Assembly: GCA_025358085.1 (NCBI GenBank)
Contig: JANYKT010000126.1
Location: 1 to 64,000, forward strand
DNA from: Deltaproteobacteria bacterium
GTDB taxonomy: Bacteria; Myxococcota; Myxococcia; Myxococcales; 40CM-4-68-19
Length of the DNA: 64,000 bases
Direction: 5' to 3'
Position numbers and translations under genes: made by a program
Shown: positions 49,370 through 58,283 of the stretch, piece after piece
Layout of the letters: the number at the start of each line of letters is the position of its first letter
Position numbering within the stretch: the first letter of the stretch is position 1
Notes under the pieces: generated by a model
Databases searched by the model: none
What the model was told of the DNA's origin: nothing
Seen by the model: only the letters and a program-made list of their open reading frames with translations

Positions 49370-49744
49370 TCAGGCGATCAAAAGCCCCGGCGGAGGCGCG
49401 CAAGCGAGGGCGATGGCCGCAAGCAAACGCTCGAGGTCAAAGGGCTTACGGATCACGCGGACCACGCCGTGAATCTCGCCGACCTTGGCGTGCGCGGTCA
49501 CGGCCAGCACCGGAATGCGCGCGATGCGAGGGTCGTGCTGCATGCGCTCGAGAAACTCGAATCCGTTCATCACCGGCATCATGATGTCGAGAATGATCAC
49601 GTCCGGCAAAGGGTCCCGCACCAGCAGCTGCATTGCGTGCATGCCATTGCGCGCCTCGACGACAACATGACCTTCGCTCGCGAGCACGGCTGCGACGGTG
49701 CTGCGGATGTCTTCGTCGTCGTCGGCCAGGAGGATCCGCGCCAT
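49370..49744 (-). CDS. Single-domain response regulator
   Basis: 124 aa receiver domain only. Phosphoacceptor Asp53 lies in VIILDIMMPVMNG, acidic pair DDD at 8-10, Thr in VTAHAK and Lys in RVIRKPF. No output domain, so it acts through protein contacts. The ATG at 49744 gives MARILLADDDED, the natural receiver start; longer in-frame starts would overlap the M16 gene. Confidence 0.92.
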   Translation of the reverse strand: MARILLADDDEDIRSTVAAVLASEGHVVVEARNGMHAMQLLVRDPLPDVIILDIMMPVMNGFEFLERMQHDPRIARIPVLAVTAHAKVGEIHGVVRVIRKPFDLERLLAAIALACAPPPGLLIA

Positions 49745-49790
49745 ACGGCCAGAAGCGTACCGCAAGCCGCTGATCCGCCGCGAGTAATTT

Positions 49791-51155
49791 TCAGCCGAAC
49801 TCCTCCAGGGTCCGCACTTCGACGCCGCACAAGCCCTCCAGACACTTGCGCGCCACGACCTCGTCACCAACCACGATGAGCTGCGCGCCGTCGCGGGCCG
49901 GCGACAGATCCCGCGCCGCCGCCGCCGCCTCTGCCGGAGTCACCGCGAGCACGCGACTGCGATACTTCGCCAGATGATCGAGACCGGTGCCGTCGAGAAG
50001 CGCGTCAGCGATCTGCTCGGCCAGCGCCTCGTGGCTCTCAAGCCCCAGCGGGAAAAGTCCGGCCAGATAGCGGCGCGTCTTCTCCAGTGTCTCGGAGGTG
50101 GGTCCGGTCAAAGCAAAACCGCGCATCTTCTCCAGCGCGACATCGATCAGCTCGCGGAGCGTCTCGTTCTTGGTGAAACTTGCGAAGATGGCGAGGCCCG
50201 CGTGCCGGCTCATGGCCAGCCGGGACGAGACGCTGTACGAGAGCCCGCGATCGACCCGGATGGCGTCCACCAGCACCGAAGTGAACCCGCCGCCGAGCGC
50301 GGTGTTCGCGACCACCGCGGCCGCATATCGGCTGGTGTTCTTGGGCAGACCCGGAGAGACGATGCGCACCTGCGCCTGCGTGGAGTCGGGCTTGTGGATC
50401 ACGACGGCGCGCAGTCCGGGTGGCGGCGGCATGGCGTGGAACTCGAGAGGAGGCGGCCGTGCATCGGAAGGCCAGCTGCGCGACGAGAGCGCGGCGCGCA
50501 TCAGCGAAAGCAGTCTCGCCGGCTCGTCCTGGCCGACGACGGCGAGCACCGCGCCCGCCTGCTGATAGCGAGTGGCATGGAAGGCCAGCACGTCGTCCCG
50601 CTGGAAGGTCTCGACCTCGCGACGGAAGCCTGCCCCCGGATGCCCATAGGGATGGGCGCGGCCGTAGCCGAGCGTGACCACGGCGCGGCCCGCGACAACA
50701 GAGGGTTCGTCCAGGTCGCTCTGCAGCGCCGAGAGCATCCGGCGCCGCGCCATCGCGACTTCTTCCTCGGGGAACGATGGCTCGAGCGCGACCTCCAGCA
50801 TGGCGTCGAGCGCCGCCGCTGACAGCTCGTCCGGCACCGTCAGTCCGAGGGCTGCCTCGTCCATGGCGACTTCGGTGTTGAGCTGCGCGCCCATTCCCTC
50901 GACCAGCTCGTCCACTTCCATGGCCGAGCGGTCTCGGGTTCCACGGCGGAGGAGGTCCACGGTGAAGCTCGCGAGGCCAGCTTTGCCTCGCGGGTCCCCG
51001 GCCGCACCGGCCGGCAGCGAGAGCCGCGCGTGAAAGAGCGGCAGCCCGCGCTTCTGGATGGCGACCAGCGTCAGCCCTGACGGCTCGCGCTCGATGAGGA
51101 GCGGCGGCAGCGCGACGTCGCCTGAGCTGGAGCCTGAGCCGCGAGGCCCGCTCAC
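49791..51155 (-). CDS. M16 peptidase-like protein, non-catalytic subunit type
   Basis: 454 aa with the two-lobed M16 fold. The position of HxxEH reads RGTRDRSAMEVDEL, so no zinc site exists. The C-terminal lobe keeps the R/Y pair around ALGGGFTSVLVDAIRVDRGL. It pairs with the catalytic subunit encoded just upstream (GTGA overlap). Such catalytic/non-catalytic pairs resemble mitochondrial processing peptidase and bacterial PqqL-type dimers. Possible role: degradation of small peptides. Confidence 0.88.
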   Translation of the reverse strand: MSGPRGSGSSSGDVALPPLLIEREPSGLTLVAIQKRGLPLFHARLSLPAGAAGDPRGKAGLASFTVDLLRRGTRDRSAMEVDELVEGMGAQLNTEVAMDEAALGLTVPDELSAAALDAMLEVALEPSFPEEEVAMARRRMLSALQSDLDEPSVVAGRAVVTLGYGRAHPYGHPGAGFRREVETFQRDDVLAFHATRYQQAGAVLAVVGQDEPARLLSLMRAALSSRSWPSDARPPPLEFHAMPPPPGLRAVVIHKPDSTQAQVRIVSPGLPKNTSRYAAAVVANTALGGGFTSVLVDAIRVDRGLSYSVSSRLAMSRHAGLAIFASFTKNETLRELIDVALEKMRGFALTGPTSETLEKTRRYLAGLFPLGLESHEALAEQIADALLDGTGLDHLAKYRSRVLAVTPAEAAAAARDLSPARDGAQLIVVGDEVVARKCLEGLCGVEVRTLEEFG

Positions 51156-52426
51156 GACGCCGCCTCTTCCGACGGCACCAGCGTGACCACATTGCGGCGG
51201 TGCGGCGCGAAGGTCTTGCGCGCTACCCGCTGGATCTCCGCGGCGGTGATGGCCTGGTAGCGGGCCGGCAGGTCGAAGAGCGCGCGCCAGCTGCCCAGCA
51301 TCATCTCCATTTGCCCGAGCGTCTGCGCCTTGCCGTTCGCGGTCTGCAAGCCGCGCAACAAATTGGCGCGGACCAGATTTTTTGCTCGCGAGAGTTCTTT
51401 CCCGGTCAGCGGTTCGTCGCAGACCCGCTGCAATTCGGCGAAGAGCGCGCTCTCGGCCTTGGCCGGATCTGCGCCGGGGTTGAGCTTGAGCGCGATCTCG
51501 AAGAGTCCCGGATCGATGCGCCAGCCAAAGAAGGCATGCGCGTCGACGCACAACTCCTGGCCGTAGACCAGCGCGCGCTTGAGCCGTGCGCCTTCTCCAT
51601 AAGAAAGCGCCGCTTCGATCAAGTCGAGCACCAACGAATCCGGGTCGCGGCCGTCGGGACCGCGGAAGCCCACCAGGATGGCCGGCGCTTGCGCAGGGAA
51701 ATGAATGGCCGAGCGGCGCTCGCCTTTTTGCGGTGGCTCGCCAGTCGCCACCAGCGGCAAGGTCTCGCCCGACGGGATGTGGCCGTAAGACTTTTCAATC
51801 AAGGTCAATGCGTCGTCCCGATCGAAGTCTCCGACGAGCAAGAGGGTGCAATTGTTGGGCGCGTAATAAGTGCGGAAATAACGTTCGCAGTCACCACGCG
51901 AGATCAGATCCAGATCAGTCATCCAGCCGACCACCGGCCAGCGGTACGGGTGTGCGAGGAACGCGAGCGAACTCATCGCCTCGTCCATCATTCCATCGAT
52001 ATCGTTGTCGGTCCGGAAGCGGCGCTCTTCCTTGACCACCTCGCGTTCGCGCGCGAGCGAAGTGTCGTCGATGACCAGCGACGCCATCCGGTCGGATTCG
52101 AGATCGAGCACCAGCGGCAGCGCGTCGCTGGCGAACTCCTCGTAATAGGCGGTCAGGTCATTGGACGTGTAGGCATTGGAGGTGCCGCCCGCGGCCTCGA
52201 GCTTGCGGTCGAACTCCTTGGGCCCATAGCGCTTTGAGCCATTGAACATCATGTGCTCGAAGAGGTGGCTGATGCCGGTGATGCCGGGCCGCTCGTTGCG
52301 CGAGCCGACGCGGAAGAAGCTGTAGAGGGTGGCGACAGGCAGGCTGCGATCCTGGAGAGTACGGATCTGCAGCCCGTTCGGGAGCGAGCGCTCCTCGACG
52401 GGAAAGTCCCTTGGGTCGAGCGGCAT
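51152..52426 (-). CDS. M16 zinc peptidase, catalytic subunit
   Basis: 424 aa. The inverted zinc motif HLFEH at 54-58 (His54, Glu57 catalytic, His58) and a downstream Glu in the DALPLVLDLESDRM region form the active site. No signal peptide, so probably cytoplasmic. It starts at ATG 52426 and overlaps the non-catalytic partner by 4 nt. Confidence 0.93.
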   Translation of the reverse strand: MPLDPRDFPVEERSLPNGLQIRTLQDRSLPVATLYSFFRVGSRNERPGITGISHLFEHMMFNGSKRYGPKEFDRKLEAAGGTSNAYTSNDLTAYYEEFASDALPLVLDLESDRMASLVIDDTSLAREREVVKEERRFRTDNDIDGMMDEAMSSLAFLAHPYRWPVVGWMTDLDLISRGDCERYFRTYYAPNNCTLLLVGDFDRDDALTLIEKSYGHIPSGETLPLVATGEPPQKGERRSAIHFPAQAPAILVGFRGPDGRDPDSLVLDLIEAALSYGEGARLKRALVYGQELCVDAHAFFGWRIDPGLFEIALKLNPGADPAKAESALFAELQRVCDEPLTGKELSRAKNLVRANLLRGLQTANGKAQTLGQMEMMLGSWRALFDLPARYQAITAAEIQRVARKTFAPHRRNVVTLVPSEEAAS

Positions 52427-52457
52427 CGGGATGCTGTAGGAGGCAACGCCTCCGGCG

Positions 52458-52793
52458 TCAATCGTCTTCGTTGCCAGAAGCGTCGCCGGGGCCGGCGGGC
52501 CCCACCAGCGCCCGCGCGCGCAGCAGCTGTTCGGCTGGCGTCAGCAGTTTTTTGCGGTTGTTGCAGTCCTTGCAACTGGGAAGGACGTTGCCTTTCACGC
52601 TGCGGCCGCCCCGCGCCAGCGGCACCACATGGTCCATGGTCAGAACGCGCGGGTCAAAGCGAACTCCACAGTAGGCGCACAGGCCCTTGCCGACCTTGCG
52701 TTGCCACCAGGCTGTCTGGCGCAGCTTGCGCGCGCGCTCCCTCTCGCGCGCTACCTGCACTGGGTCGGCGTCGGTCAATACCCAATCGTCCAT
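52458..52793 (-). CDS. HNH endonuclease
   Basis: 111 aa. Zn ligands Cys39-x2-Cys42 and Cys74-x2-Cys77 frame the HNH core: Asp54-His55 in LTMDHVVPLARGG, Asn69 and Asn78. The motif matches the 5-methylcytosine-type or general HNH family, common as solitary genes in myxobacteria. No methylase or restriction partner adjacent. It lies 31 nt upstream of the M16 pair, in the same direction. Confidence 0.88.
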   Translation of the reverse strand: MDDWVLTDADPVQVARERERARKLRQTAWWQRKVGKGLCAYCGVRFDPRVLTMDHVVPLARGGRSVKGNVLPSCKDCNNRKKLLTPAEQLLRARALVGPAGPGDASGNEDD

Positions 52794-53016
52794 GCCAATG
52801 ACTTAACGCGAAGGCGATTGTCCCGGGTGGGCAACGCGTTTCCCAGCGGTGTGAAAAATCGAGGTCGGTGCAGACGGCGTTCTCCAGCAAGCCGCGTTGC
52901 CAAGCGAGCAGGCGGGCCTTTCGTAGGCTCGCCTCTCCCTTGGCACGGGGCGTGTACCTGCACGTCGGTCAGACGCGGCCGTGGTTCAACAAAGGCGCGT
53001 GCACCCGAGGTCTTCG

Positions 53017-55968
53017 ATGCGGTGGATGGCGTGGGCGGGAATGGCGCTCTTGGCAGCAAGTTGCAGCGGGACCAACGGGTCGCGGGTTCGCGCAATCGAA
53101 GGCCAGCTGGTCGTCGATCCGTCGGTGGTCGACTTCGGCGACGTCGCGGTCGGCAAGGAGCAGCGCCAGACCGTGTTGCTGCGCAATGAGGGCCTGCTGC
53201 CGATGCCGGTCGATTCCCTGCTTGCAGGCGCAACCGACCCCGCCTTCGAGATCAAGGGGCTGCCGTGCACCGTGGGCGCCGGCCAGACCGCGCGGGTCGA
53301 GGTCCGCTATCACCCGACGGTGACCGGCACGCACCTCCGAAGCCTTTCGCTGGCGACCGACACCCAGGCAACGCTGCCGCTTGATTTGCGCGGACGCGCT
53401 GTCCTCGGCCTCGCGCTGCTTTCCTCCGAGTCGATCGACTTCGGCGACGTGGTCCTGGACGAGCTGGGCACGCAGGTCCTCAACCTCTCCAACAACGACG
53501 GCCACGCTCATACCGACGTGACCGTGGGCACTCCCGCTGGGGCCGACGCCGCATCTTTCCATATCGCGCACAACGGCACGCTCCCGCTCGGTCCGGAGGA
53601 GGCGCTCAAAATTCGCATCGACTTCATCCCGACGCGCCCCGGCGCATTCGTCGCCACGGTCAACGTGACGCCCTGCCCCACCTGCAGCGCGCACGCAATC
53701 GGGCTGACCGGCGCAGGCGTGATCCGGCTGGTGGACGCGACGCCCACCAGCGGAGATTTCGGCGAGGTCAAGCTGGGCGCGTCGGCCTCGCAGCCGTTCT
53801 CGCTCGTGAACAGCAGCAAGTCGAAGCTGACGCTGAAAGCCGTCGAGCTCACCGGCGACCCGTCCTTCACCGCCACGCTCGACGGCCAGGCTGCGCCGCT
53901 CGCGCTCGCGGCGGGCCAGCGGCTCACGGGCGTGCTGAAGTTCGCGCCGACGTCGCTCGGCAGCCAGACCTCGCAGGTCACCCTGCGCGTCTCGGACGGC
54001 GCACCGGCGCTGATCGCGCTCACCGGCACTGGCATTGGCCCGGTGCTCGATTCGAACCCGCGAAGCAAGTTTCTCGGCCCGGTCGCGCTCGGCACCAGCC
54101 GGAGCACTTCGATCACCATCGGCAATCTCGGCCTCGACCCGCACAAGATCGCCCCGCTCATCCTGGCCGCGGTCTCGATCAAGTCGTCCGACGCCGGGTG
54201 GACGCTGATCAAACCAGCCTTCACGCCGCTCGAACCAGGCGACACCACCGCCGTCCAGGTGCAGTTTGCGCCACAGGTCGCCGGCACCTCGCGCGCCGTG
54301 CTGCTGCTCCAATCGAATGACGCACTCAATCCATCGATCGAGGTGCCGATCTCGTCTGAAGCCCGCCTGCTCGCTCCGTGCAAGCTCACGCTGAACCCCG
54401 GACCCTTGCTGTCGTTCGGCGCGGTGCAGGTCAATCACCCGACCACGCAAGGCTTCGAGCTGACCAATTCCGGCACCGACGACTGCATCGTCGGAGAGCC
54501 GGCCATCTCTTCGGGCGCGCCTGTCTTTCACTGGCCGGGCCTGGTGGTCCCGAGCGGCCGCACCCTCCCGCCGGGTGGCCGCATGTCAATGCGACTGGCG
54601 TTCACGCCCGAGCAGGCGATCGACTACGCGGGCGGCGTCGACGTTTACCTCTCCAACCCGGGCACGCCCAGGCTCCACCTCGCGCTTGGCGGCAGCGGCG
54701 ACAGCGGCTGCTTCTTTCTCACGCCCGGCGCCGTGGACTTCGGCTCGGCGCAGACTGGCTGCACCGCGCCCGAGCAGACCGCCTACGCTGTCAATCAGTG
54801 CGCGCAGCCGGTGACCGTGACCGCCATCGCCACCTCGGCCGGGCCGTTCCACCTGGGCCCAGGCGCGCGCGGCGTGCCGGTTGCGGTCGCGCCCAACACC
54901 TCGCTCGCGATCCCCGTCGACTACCAGGCAGCAACTCCCGGCGACGACGTCGGTCAGCTGCGCGTCACCACCAACCTCCGTCCCAGCGCGCCCTACCAGA
55001 TCGGCCTCACCGGTGGCGCGCAGGCAGACCAGACCGCGACCGACCAATGGGACCAGTCCACGCCCAAGGTCGACCTGCTCATCGTCATCGACAACAGCGG
55101 CTCGATGGACGACGAGCAGTCCGCGCTGCAGGCCAATCTGGGCGTGCTCTGGAACCGCATCGCGCTTGCCAACGCCGACTTCCACATCGCCGTTACCACC
55201 ACCGGCATGCAGCCGTACACCGCCGGCTGGACGCAGTGCCCCGGCGGTGCCCAGGGCGGCGAGGCCGGCCGCTTCTTCCCGGTCGACAACTCGCGGCCGC
55301 GCATCCTGACGCCGCAGACGCCGAGCGTGAAGGACGTGCTCTTCGCCAACACCAACGCCGGTCTCTGCCACTGGGACGAGCGCGGCTTCGAGCCCATGTA
55401 CGCGGCCCTGAGCGCGCCGCTGATCAACGCCACCAAGGCGCCCGGCACCGCGCAGGCCAATGACGGCAACGCCGGGTTCCTCCGCGACGACGCGCGCCTC
55501 TCCATCCTGGTGGTCAGCGACACCGATGACGACGACGACATCATCAATCCGCCGCCGGTCATCGACTGGATCCCGAAGTTCAACGCCATCAAGCACGGCG
55601 CGCACGACCTGATCAGCATCGCGAGCATCATTCCGATGCGGAACTGCCCGAGCATCGAGAAGATCGGCGATCGCTACCTGGCCTTCGCCAAGGCCTGGGG
55701 CCCCGGCGCCACCACCTACGACATCTGCGACCTCACCAACTTCGGCACCATGCTCAACAACGCGCTCGGCTCCCTGCTGCAGCCGCTGACCAGCTTCCCG
55801 CTTTCGCTGCACGCCCGCGACTCAGCCGGGATCCAGGTGACCGTCGATGGCGCGAAGGTCTCGGGCTGGAGCTACGACGCGGTCTCCAATCGCATCGTCT
55901 TCCCGCAAGGCCAGGCTCCGGCACCGGGCACGCACATCGCCGCGAAATACATCTCCGCCTGCAATTAG
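53017..55968 (+). CDS. Large lipoprotein with choice-of-anchor repeats and VWA domain
   Basis: 983 aa surface lipoprotein (lipobox Leu-Ala-Ala-Ser-Cys16). Residues 30-660 contain several repeats of about 110 residues of the ASPM-SPD2-Hydin/choice-of-anchor-D type, each with VDFGDVAVG-like starts (DFGDVVLDELGTQVLNLSN, GDFGEVKLGASASQPFSL). The VWA domain begins near residue 688 with the MIDAS motif DNSGSM (Asp692, Ser694, Ser696). Role probably adhesion or envelope structure. The ATG at 53017 begins the signal peptide. Confidence 0.85.
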   Translation: MRWMAWAGMALLAASCSGTNGSRVRAIEGQLVVDPSVVDFGDVAVGKEQRQTVLLRNEGLLPMPVDSLLAGATDPAFEIKGLPCTVGAGQTARVEVRYHPTVTGTHLRSLSLATDTQATLPLDLRGRAVLGLALLSSESIDFGDVVLDELGTQVLNLSNNDGHAHTDVTVGTPAGADAASFHIAHNGTLPLGPEEALKIRIDFIPTRPGAFVATVNVTPCPTCSAHAIGLTGAGVIRLVDATPTSGDFGEVKLGASASQPFSLVNSSKSKLTLKAVELTGDPSFTATLDGQAAPLALAAGQRLTGVLKFAPTSLGSQTSQVTLRVSDGAPALIALTGTGIGPVLDSNPRSKFLGPVALGTSRSTSITIGNLGLDPHKIAPLILAAVSIKSSDAGWTLIKPAFTPLEPGDTTAVQVQFAPQVAGTSRAVLLLQSNDALNPSIEVPISSEARLLAPCKLTLNPGPLLSFGAVQVNHPTTQGFELTNSGTDDCIVGEPAISSGAPVFHWPGLVVPSGRTLPPGGRMSMRLAFTPEQAIDYAGGVDVYLSNPGTPRLHLALGGSGDSGCFFLTPGAVDFGSAQTGCTAPEQTAYAVNQCAQPVTVTAIATSAGPFHLGPGARGVPVAVAPNTSLAIPVDYQAATPGDDVGQLRVTTNLRPSAPYQIGLTGGAQADQTATDQWDQSTPKVDLLIVIDNSGSMDDEQSALQANLGVLWNRIALANADFHIAVTTTGMQPYTAGWTQCPGGAQGGEAGRFFPVDNSRPRILTPQTPSVKDVLFANTNAGLCHWDERGFEPMYAALSAPLINATKAPGTAQANDGNAGFLRDDARLSILVVSDTDDDDDIINPPPVIDWIPKFNAIKHGAHDLISIASIIPMRNCPSIEKIGDRYLAFAKAWGPGATTYDICDLTNFGTMLNNALGSLLQPLTSFPLSLHARDSAGIQVTVDGAKVSGWSYDAVSNRIVFPQGQAPAPGTHIAAKYISACN

Positions 55969-55980
55969 AAATGTCCCTCA

Positions 55981-56619
55981 TCAAAGTTCGAGCAGGCCGA
56001 GCTTGAGCGCCTCGACGACGGCCTCGACGTGCGAACGAACGCCAAGCTTTTTGTAGATGTGTCCGAGCTGGGTGCGGATGGTCCGGCGGTCGAGATGGAC
56101 CACCTGCCCGACCTCCGCGTTCGAAAGGCCCTTGCCGATTGCAAAGAGGATTTCGCACTCGAGCGGCGTGAGCGTGACGCCCTTCGTGCGCGGCTCCTGC
56201 ACGCCTTTGAAGTACGCCCAGAACCGCTTCGCCAGGCGCGGCTCGATCACCGTCCCGCCGGCCTCCACCTCGAGAATGGCAGCGAGCAGCTTCGGCCCCG
56301 TCACGCCCTTGACCACATAGCCGCTCGCGCCCGCGCGCATGGCGGCGAAGATGTGGTCCTCGTGTTCAAAACTGGTCAGTACCAGCACATCAATGTCGAG
56401 CATCGCTTTCAGCGCGCGCGTGGTCTCGACGCCCGAGGCCCCGGGCAGCTCCAGGTCCATCAGCACCACGCGGGCGCCGGAGGCGGGAACCAGCTCCAGC
56501 GCTTCCTCGCCGGAGGTGGCCGCGCCGACCAGCTTCAAATCCGGGAAGAGGCTGAGCTGCTTGCGGAGGGCTCGCAAGACCGGTGCGCTGTCTTCAACCG
56601 CAAATACCGGGATGGTCAC
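55981..56619 (-). CDS. LuxR-type response regulator
   Basis: 212 aa. Receiver domain with Asp55 in VVLMDLELPG, and a C-terminal GerE/LuxR helix-turn-helix (LTPLECEILFAIGKGLSNAE, then VHLDRRTIRTQLGHIYKKLG). It lies convergent with the VWA lipoprotein (13 nt between stops) and 41 nt upstream of the divergent HAD gene. No sensor kinase is adjacent. Confidence 0.93.
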   Translation of the reverse strand: MTIPVFAVEDSAPVLRALRKQLSLFPDLKLVGAATSGEEALELVPASGARVVLMDLELPGASGVETTRALKAMLDIDVLVLTSFEHEDHIFAAMRAGASGYVVKGVTGPKLLAAILEVEAGGTVIEPRLAKRFWAYFKGVQEPRTKGVTLTPLECEILFAIGKGLSNAEVGQVVHLDRRTIRTQLGHIYKKLGVRSHVEAVVEALKLGLLEL

Positions 56620-56660
56620 GCAGGCACTCTATCTTCTTGCGCGCGCCCTTGGAGAGCGGG

Positions 56661-58217
56661 ATGATTGTCCGTTCGACATCTATGGCAATCTTCAAGTCCA
56701 GCGAGCCCGCCCAGAACGTCCTGCAGGACCCTGAAATCCAGCGCCTTCTTGCGCACCCGGAACACCAGGGGCTCGAGCTCAAGCACGGCCGGCAGGTCTA
56801 TACCAACCGCGCCCTGAAGATGGACGAGATCACCGTCGTCGGCTTCGATATGGATTACACCCTGGCGGTGTATTCGATGCGCCAGATCGAAGAGCTCGCT
56901 TTTCGCATGACTCTCGAGCGGCTGGTCGGGAAGCGTGGCTATCCGGAAGATCTGGTCTCGCTCCACTATGATCACGAGTTCGTCATTCGCGGCCTGGTGG
57001 TCGACAAGGACTGCGGCAACATCTTTAAAATGGACCGGCACAATCATGTCGGCCGCTGCTATCACGGGCGCAAACCACTCAGCCTCGACGAGCGGCGCAA
57101 GCTCTACCAGACCAATGAAAAGATCCGGCTGAGCCTGCCGCGCTTCGCCTGGATCGACACGCTCTTCTCATTGCCGGAGGCTTGTCTCTATGCCGAAATC
57201 ATTGAGGCACTCGAGGCGCGGGGCGGGAAGGTTGATTACCACAAGCTGTATGACGACACCCGGGAGAGCATCGATGAGATTCACCGCGATGGGTCATTGA
57301 AGACCGAGCTGAAGAAGGACCTGGCGCGGTTCATTCATCCCGACCCGGAGCTGGCGCCCGCGCTGCACAAGTTGCGGAGCGGCGGCAAGAAGCTCTTCGT
57401 CCTGACGAATTCCTTATGGGATTACACCGATGCCGTCATGAGCTTTCTCCTCGACGGTCGGCTGCCGGAGTATCCGTCGTGGCGCGGCTACTTCGATACC
57501 GTGGTGGTGGGCGCGCAGAAGCCGGCCTTCTTCGCCGAGCACCGCCCCTTCGTCGAGATCAACGCGGACGGGACGGTGGCGAAGCCGGTGGCCGAATCGC
57601 TCGAGCGCGGCAAGATCTACGAAGGCGGCAACCTCTTTGACTTCGAGCGCCTGACCGGCCACCTGGGCGAGCATGTGCTCTATGTCGGCGACCATATCTA
57701 TGGCGACATCATCCGCAACCGGAAATCGTCGCAGTGGCGGACCTGCTTCGTGGTGCAGGAGCTGGAGCGCGAGATCGAATACATCGACCACAACGCGGGC
57801 GATGTCATCCGGCTCAACGAACTTGACGCGCTGCGAACGAGGCTCGACGACATGATCAATCACCACAAGCTCTTGCTGAATGCCCTCGACCGGAAGCTCG
57901 AGCGCGGTGGGTCGAAAGAGCTGGAGCCGCGCCGCCAAAGCGAGAAACAGGACCTGGAAAAGCTGCGCCGCGCCTTTAAGGCCACGCTCGCCGAAGGTTC
58001 GGAGGTCGAGTCACGCTTCGAGCGGGGCGCCAATGCTTACTGGGGCCTCGTGTTCAAGGAAGGAAACGAGAACTCGCGGTTCGGTGAGCAGGTGGAGGAC
58101 TACGCGGACCTCTATACCAGTCGCGTTTCGAACCTTCTCTACTACTCCCCCATGCAGGTGTTCCGCTCGCCGCGCGCCACCATGCCGCATGAGCGCGGAA
58201 CCCTGCGCCGCGGTTAG
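56661..58217 (+). CDS. HAD-IG family 5'-nucleotidase
   Basis: 518 aa haloacid dehalogenase-like nucleotidase of the cN-II type. Motif I GFDMDYTLAVY has nucleophile Asp63 and Asp65; LFVLTNSLWDYTD contains motif II, and LYVGDHIYGDIIRN motif IV. Long C-terminal helical extension. The ATG at 56661 has a GGAG ribosome binding site six bases upstream; an ATG at 56682 is possible. Substrate probably a purine nucleoside monophosphate by family. Confidence 0.9.
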   Translation: MIVRSTSMAIFKSSEPAQNVLQDPEIQRLLAHPEHQGLELKHGRQVYTNRALKMDEITVVGFDMDYTLAVYSMRQIEELAFRMTLERLVGKRGYPEDLVSLHYDHEFVIRGLVVDKDCGNIFKMDRHNHVGRCYHGRKPLSLDERRKLYQTNEKIRLSLPRFAWIDTLFSLPEACLYAEIIEALEARGGKVDYHKLYDDTRESIDEIHRDGSLKTELKKDLARFIHPDPELAPALHKLRSGGKKLFVLTNSLWDYTDAVMSFLLDGRLPEYPSWRGYFDTVVVGAQKPAFFAEHRPFVEINADGTVAKPVAESLERGKIYEGGNLFDFERLTGHLGEHVLYVGDHIYGDIIRNRKSSQWRTCFVVQELEREIEYIDHNAGDVIRLNELDALRTRLDDMINHHKLLLNALDRKLERGGSKELEPRRQSEKQDLEKLRRAFKATLAEGSEVESRFERGANAYWGLVFKEGNENSRFGEQVEDYADLYTSRVSNLLYYSPMQVFRSPRATMPHERGTLRRG

Positions 58218-58283
58218 GCAGGCGACAGCGTGCCACGAAAAGCCCTCGATCTCCCGGCCCCATTCAGGCAACAACGGAGACGC

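Noticed and set aside
49791-52793. M16 pair plus HNH as a possible defence or toxin system
   Set aside because: Catalytic/non-catalytic M16 pairs are common housekeeping-type genes, and the HNH gene shows only proximity. No effector or immunity features are seen.
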